This document shows, piece by piece, positions 60,776 through 64,000 of a DNA stretch of 64,000 nt. This DNA comes from CBFHOS01 sp965657645. Lineage in GTDB: Bacteria > Pseudomonadota > Alphaproteobacteria > Puniceispirillales > Puniceispirillaceae. The notes beneath the pieces were generated by a model, which was not told the origin of the DNA, did not search any database, and saw only the letters and a list, made by a program, of their open reading frames with translations. Numbering within the stretch: position 1 is the first letter of the stretch; each line of letters starts with the position of its first letter. A program made the translations under genes and the position numbers. The stretch covers positions 1 to 64,000 of the forward strand of contig CBFHOS010000001.1 in the NCBI GenBank assembly GCA_965657645.1, written 5' to 3'.

Positions 60776-61714
60776 CTAAATGTTAAAAACACGGACGGGG
60801 CGAACTTCGCCGCGCTGGATAGACACCAACGCCACTGGGACATTATCCCGAAGGGCGATGGCCACATCCCCGGACAGTAAAGCCGCAAACCGCGTCTGCG
60901 CCGAAGCGCTAATAGCGGGAAGCGTCTGTCCATGGCGGAACCTGCTTGCCTCATCCTCTGAGATGGGTAACGCCGGGATGTCGTCCAGCGCACTCACAAC
61001 AGGGTGCAAATGCTCGAAAGCGGCGGAACTATGCGTCAGGCTTTCAAGAAAATCCAGTGAAATCGCATTATCAATGTGAAATGGCCCCACAGAAAGGCGC
61101 CGAAGGTCAATAACATGGGCCGCACTGCCCAATGCACGGCCAATATCACGCGCCAATGCCCGAATATAGGCACCCTTGCCGCATTCCACCTTAAAACAGG
61201 CCGATTGCGCATCCGCCGTCACCAATGACAGTGATTCGATCATAATCGGACGGGCGGCGAGTTCAGGTACAGGGCCACCAGCCCCACCATCGGCCTTGCG
61301 CGCAAGATCATAGGCCCGCGCACCATCAATCTTGATGGCTGAAAAAATCGGCGGGACCTGATCAATGAGGCCCGTGAATTGCGGCAGGATAGCGGTGATT
61401 TCATCCACGTTTGGACGGGTATCGGACGTCGTGACAATGTCACCCTCGGCATCATCCGTGGTCGTCTCGGCGCCCCATTTCAAGGTGAATTGATAGGATT
61501 TACGGCCGTCCATCGCATAGGAAACAGTTTTCGTAGCCTCGCCAAGGGCAATCGGCAAAATACCGCTAGCCAACGGATCAAGTGTGCCGCCATGCCCCGC
61601 CTTTGCCGCGTTAAACACGCGCCGGACAATGCCAACCGCCCGCGCCGAGCTTATGCCAAGCGGTTTATCGAGATTAATCCAGCCGTGAACTGGCTGGCCG
61701 CGCCGTTTCGCCAT
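60776..61714 (-). CDS. truB: tRNA pseudouridine-55 synthase
   Basis: A 312-residue enzyme that forms pseudouridine 55 in tRNA. The catalytic Asp lies in GHGGTLDPLASG near the N-terminus, with WINLDKPLGISS before it. The C-terminal PUA-like part follows. It is in the infB-rbfA-truB-rpsO-pnp operon. Confidence 0.97.
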   Translation of the reverse strand: MAKRRGQPVHGWINLDKPLGISSARAVGIVRRVFNAAKAGHGGTLDPLASGILPIALGEATKTVSYAMDGRKSYQFTLKWGAETTTDDAEGDIVTTSDTRPNVDEITAILPQFTGLIDQVPPIFSAIKIDGARAYDLARKADGGAGGPVPELAARPIMIESLSLVTADAQSACFKVECGKGAYIRALARDIGRALGSAAHVIDLRRLSVGPFHIDNAISLDFLESLTHSSAAFEHLHPVVSALDDIPALPISEDEASRFRHGQTLPAISASAQTRFAALLSGDVAIALRDNVPVALVSIQRGEVRPVRVFNI

Positions 61715-61736
61715 CGCGATAGCTGCCCTTTACCAG

Positions 61737-62138
61737 TTAGTCTTCGTCCTGTTCATCCTGCCTAACCCGATTGAAAACTTCGTTCATACGGGCCGCGGTT
61801 TCAAAACTATTATCAACGTAAAATTTCAACCGTGGAACGCGGCGAAGATGAACTTTGGCTGCCACCAATTTTTGGATCAACGGCGCGAGGCGGTTCAATG
61901 CGGGTAGCACCACATCAACATTCACCCCGCCCAGCGGCATCGTATAAACCCGCGCGTTACCAAGATCCGGGCTAATTGATATCTCTGAAATAGTGATCGA
62001 GACATTCTCCAGATCTGGATCGAAAAATTCCTCGCGCATCAGAATTTCAGACAAGGCGTGACGGAGCGATTCACCAACGCGCAACTGGCGCTGGCTAGGC
62101 ATATTGGCGGCAATATTGCGACGAGATTTTGAAGCCAT
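61737..62138 (-). CDS. rbfA: Ribosome-binding factor A
   Basis: A 133-residue KH-like protein for late 30S maturation and cold adaptation. It has QLRVGESLRHALSEILMRE and the PRLKFYVDNSFETAARMNEV end. The ATG at 62138 follows GGAAGGTGG. It ends 22 bp before the truB start. Confidence 0.95.
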   Translation of the reverse strand: MASKSRRNIAANMPSQRQLRVGESLRHALSEILMREEFFDPDLENVSITISEISISPDLGNARVYTMPLGGVNVDVVLPALNRLAPLIQKLVAAKVHLRRVPRLKFYVDNSFETAARMNEVFNRVRQDEQDED

Positions 62139-62229
62139 AACCACCTTCCATCACATCTCGCGCGCTGGGCGCTTATGCGAATAACACACTCTATCTAAGA
62201 TAATCGATCTAGCCTAATCGCCTGACCGA

Positions 62230-64000
62230 TTAATCAAGGGTCCGCGCTACTTCACGAAGCTCGAAACATTCGATCACATCCTTTTCCTGGATGTCGGAAT
62301 AATTCTCAAAGCCCATGCCGCACTCAAAGCCTTCACGCACTTCTTTGACTTCATCCTTAAAGCGCTTGAGGGTTTTTAGTGAGCCCTCATGAATAACCAC
62401 GTTATCGCGCAGCAACCGGACTTTACAGCCCCGCTTGATGACACCCTCGGTGACCATACAACCAGCAATCTTGCCAATCTTTGACACACCAAACACCTGA
62501 CGGATTTCGGCGTAACCGATAAAGTCCTCTTGTGTATCTGGGCTTAGTAGACCACCCATAGCGGCCTTCACTTCGTCAATCAGTTCATAGATGATCGAAT
62601 GATAGCGGATTTCCACGCCGTCACGCTTGGCAAGGTCACGTGCCTGTGGGATCGCCCGCACGTTAAAGCCAATGACAATCGCATTAGAGGCCGAGGCAAG
62701 CGAGATATCAGACTCGCTAAGCGCGCCAACACCGCCAGATAGGATGCGCACTTTAACCTGTTCTGTTCCCAGCTTTTCAAGCGCCACACGGATCGCCTCA
62801 AGCGAGCCATGAACGTCTGTCTTGATAATCACCGGCAGTTCTTCCGCCTCACCAGCGGCAATTGCCGATAGCATCTGCTCAACCGAACCACGTGCGCCGC
62901 GGGCGGCATCACGATCTTTGTTCCGGCGTGTACGATATTCGGCAATCTCACGGGCACGGGCTTCGCTCTCGACGACGACACAGGAATCGCCAGCCATTGG
63001 CGTGCCGTTTAGACCGAGAATTTCAACTGGCTGACCCGGTGCCGCTGACTTTAGCTTTTGACCGCGATCATCAAGCAATGCCCGAACACGGCCGCTTTCC
63101 GCGCCAATAACAAAGATATCGCCCTGCTTTAACGTGCCACGTTGCACCAACAAGGTCGCAACCGAACCACGGCCACGCTCGACCTTTGATTCAATAACAA
63201 CACCCTCGGCATGACGGTTTGGATTGGCTTTTAGCTCTAGCAATTCAGCCTGTAGCATGATCGCTTCTTCAAGACGGTCCAGACCTTGGCCAGTATGCGC
63301 CGATACATCGACACACAACACATCGCCGCCGAAATCTTCGGTCACGATCTCATGCTGGAGCAAGTCATTACGCACCCGCTGTGGATCTGCCGCTGGCTTG
63401 TCACATTTATTCACCGCGACAATAACCGGACAACCAGACGCCTTTGCGTGGTTGATCGCCTCGATGGTTTGCATCATTACCGAATCATCAGCGGCCACAA
63501 CCAGAACGACGATATCGGTGATATTTGCACCACGCGACCGCATTTCGGTAAAGGCCTCGTGGCCCGGTGTATCGATAAAGGTAATGACATTATCATTCGT
63601 GGTTTTGATCTGATACGCGCCGATATGCTGGGTAATACCGCCCGATTCGCCTGCCGCAACATCAGTCCGGCGAATGGCATCAAGCAAGCTGGTTTTACCG
63701 TGGTCAACGTGACCCATTACCGTAACGACCGGTGGCCGCGGCAATAATGCGCTCTCTTCTTCATCTTCCACAGACAGACCGATTTCAATATCGGACTCTG
63801 AAACCCGCTGGACCTTATGGCCAAATTCCGCGGTGATCAATTCGGCAGTCTCGCCGTCAATTGACTGGGTGGCGGTTGCCATGATTCCCAGCTTCATCAA
63901 TTCCTTCACAACATCCGCTGTACGCTCGGCCATACGGTTGGCAAGCTCTGCAACAGAGATTGTATCAGGCACGATAACGTCACGAACCTGTTTAACCTGC
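62230..64000 (-). CDS. infB: Translation initiation factor IF-2 (C-terminal part, cut by window end)
   Basis: The GTPase that brings initiator tRNA to the 30S subunit. The window holds the end of the N-terminal region (SVAELANRMAERTADVVKEL), the G domain (GHVDHGKTS, DTPGHEAF, NKCDKP), and the C domains through to the stop. The frame stays open past position 64000, so the N-terminus is missing from this window and a GTG at 63972 is not the true start. It heads the rbfA-truB-rpsO-pnp operon. Confidence 0.98.
   Translation of the reverse strand, partial: QVKQVRDVIVPDTISVAELANRMAERTADVVKELMKLGIMATATQSIDGETAELITAEFGHKVQRVSESDIEIGLSVEDEEESALLPRPPVVTVMGHVDHGKTSLLDAIRRTDVAAGESGGITQHIGAYQIKTTNDNVITFIDTPGHEAFTEMRSRGANITDIVVLVVAADDSVMMQTIEAINHAKASGCPVIVAVNKCDKPAADPQRVRNDLLQHEIVTEDFGGDVLCVDVSAHTGQGLDRLEEAIMLQAELLELKANPNRHAEGVVIESKVERGRGSVATLLVQRGTLKQGDIFVIGAESGRVRALLDDRGQKLKSAAPGQPVEILGLNGTPMAGDSCVVVESEARAREIAEYRTRRNKDRDAARGARGSVEQMLSAIAAGEAEELPVIIKTDVHGSLEAIRVALEKLGTEQVKVRILSGGVGALSESDISLASASNAIVIGFNVRAIPQARDLAKRDGVEIRYHSIIYELIDEVKAAMGGLLSPDTQEDFIGYAEIRQVFGVSKIGKIAGCMVTEGVIKRGCKVRLLRDNVVIHEGSLKTLKRFKDEVKEVREGFECGMGFENYSDIQEKDVIECFELREVARTLD

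Noticed and set aside
63972..63972. GTG start of infB at 63972
   Set aside because: The frame stays open to the window end and the upstream residues match IF-2, so the gene continues beyond the window.

Overview
The window looks like a chromosomal segment of a marine alphaproteobacterium with close to 50 % G+C by eye. The best guess is the SAR116 / Puniceispirillum group, but this is inference from gene content, not a database match. Supporting signs are RegB/RegA redox regulation, an Irr-type Fur regulator divergent from fabA-fabB-fabI, rpsT upstream of dnaA, the ubiE-ubiB-coaBC-dut run, a DMSP-lyase-family cupin, and HAAT-type (Liv) uptake linked to aldehyde dehydrogenases. No tRNA, rRNA, transposase, integrase or CRISPR array was recognised.

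Region by region. (1) 0.05-7.6 kb is accessory metabolism: a 14/28-bp minisatellite, an SDR + zinc-alcohol-dehydrogenase pair, a small LysR relic, a cytoplasmic THI5-like binding protein, a PhyH dioxygenase, a membrane metallophosphoesterase, the DMSP-lyase-like cupin, a G-rich 14-bp minisatellite, a hemerythrin-like protein and a GntR regulator. (2) 7.7-18.6 kb is a large plus-strand cluster: complete HAAT importer (binding protein, two permeases, two ATPases), two aldehyde dehydrogenases, a coniferyl-alcohol-dehydrogenase-like SDR and a flotillin. The GntR gene faces it across a 359-bp region with two perfect inverted repeats. (3) 18.7-23 kb holds glpR-glpD and a flavoprotein hydroxylase. 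(4) 23.2-27.6 kb is an unusual trio of prepilin-like proteins, the last an 883-residue fusion of a pilin helix, a LamG-like domain and a C-type lectin domain. (5) 27.7-34.2 kb holds single metabolic genes, two EamA transporters, metZ and regA. (6) 34.2-43 kb is a core block on the minus strand: regB, gyrB, recF, dnaN, dnaA, rpsT. (7) 43.5-49.5 kb is mutM, then on the plus strand ubiE, ubiB, coaBC (with an extra N-terminal helix-turn-helix), dut and moeB. (8) 49.5-57.9 kb holds a 2-hydroxyacid dehydrogenase, an SH3 protein, katG, irr, fabA-fabB-fabI and galE. (9) 58-64 kb is the translation operon, read on the minus strand as infB-rbfA-truB-rpsO-pnp, with infB cut by the window end.

The most interesting items are the pilin-lectin trio, the HTH-CoaBC fusion with matching inverted repeats at its own start, the DMSP-lyase-like cupin with apparently changed active-site residues, LivF with a 200-residue tail, and the recurrence of 14-bp tandem repeats at three separate intergenic loci. 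All family assignments are from motif reading without alignments, and start codons were chosen from visible ribosome-binding sites where possible.
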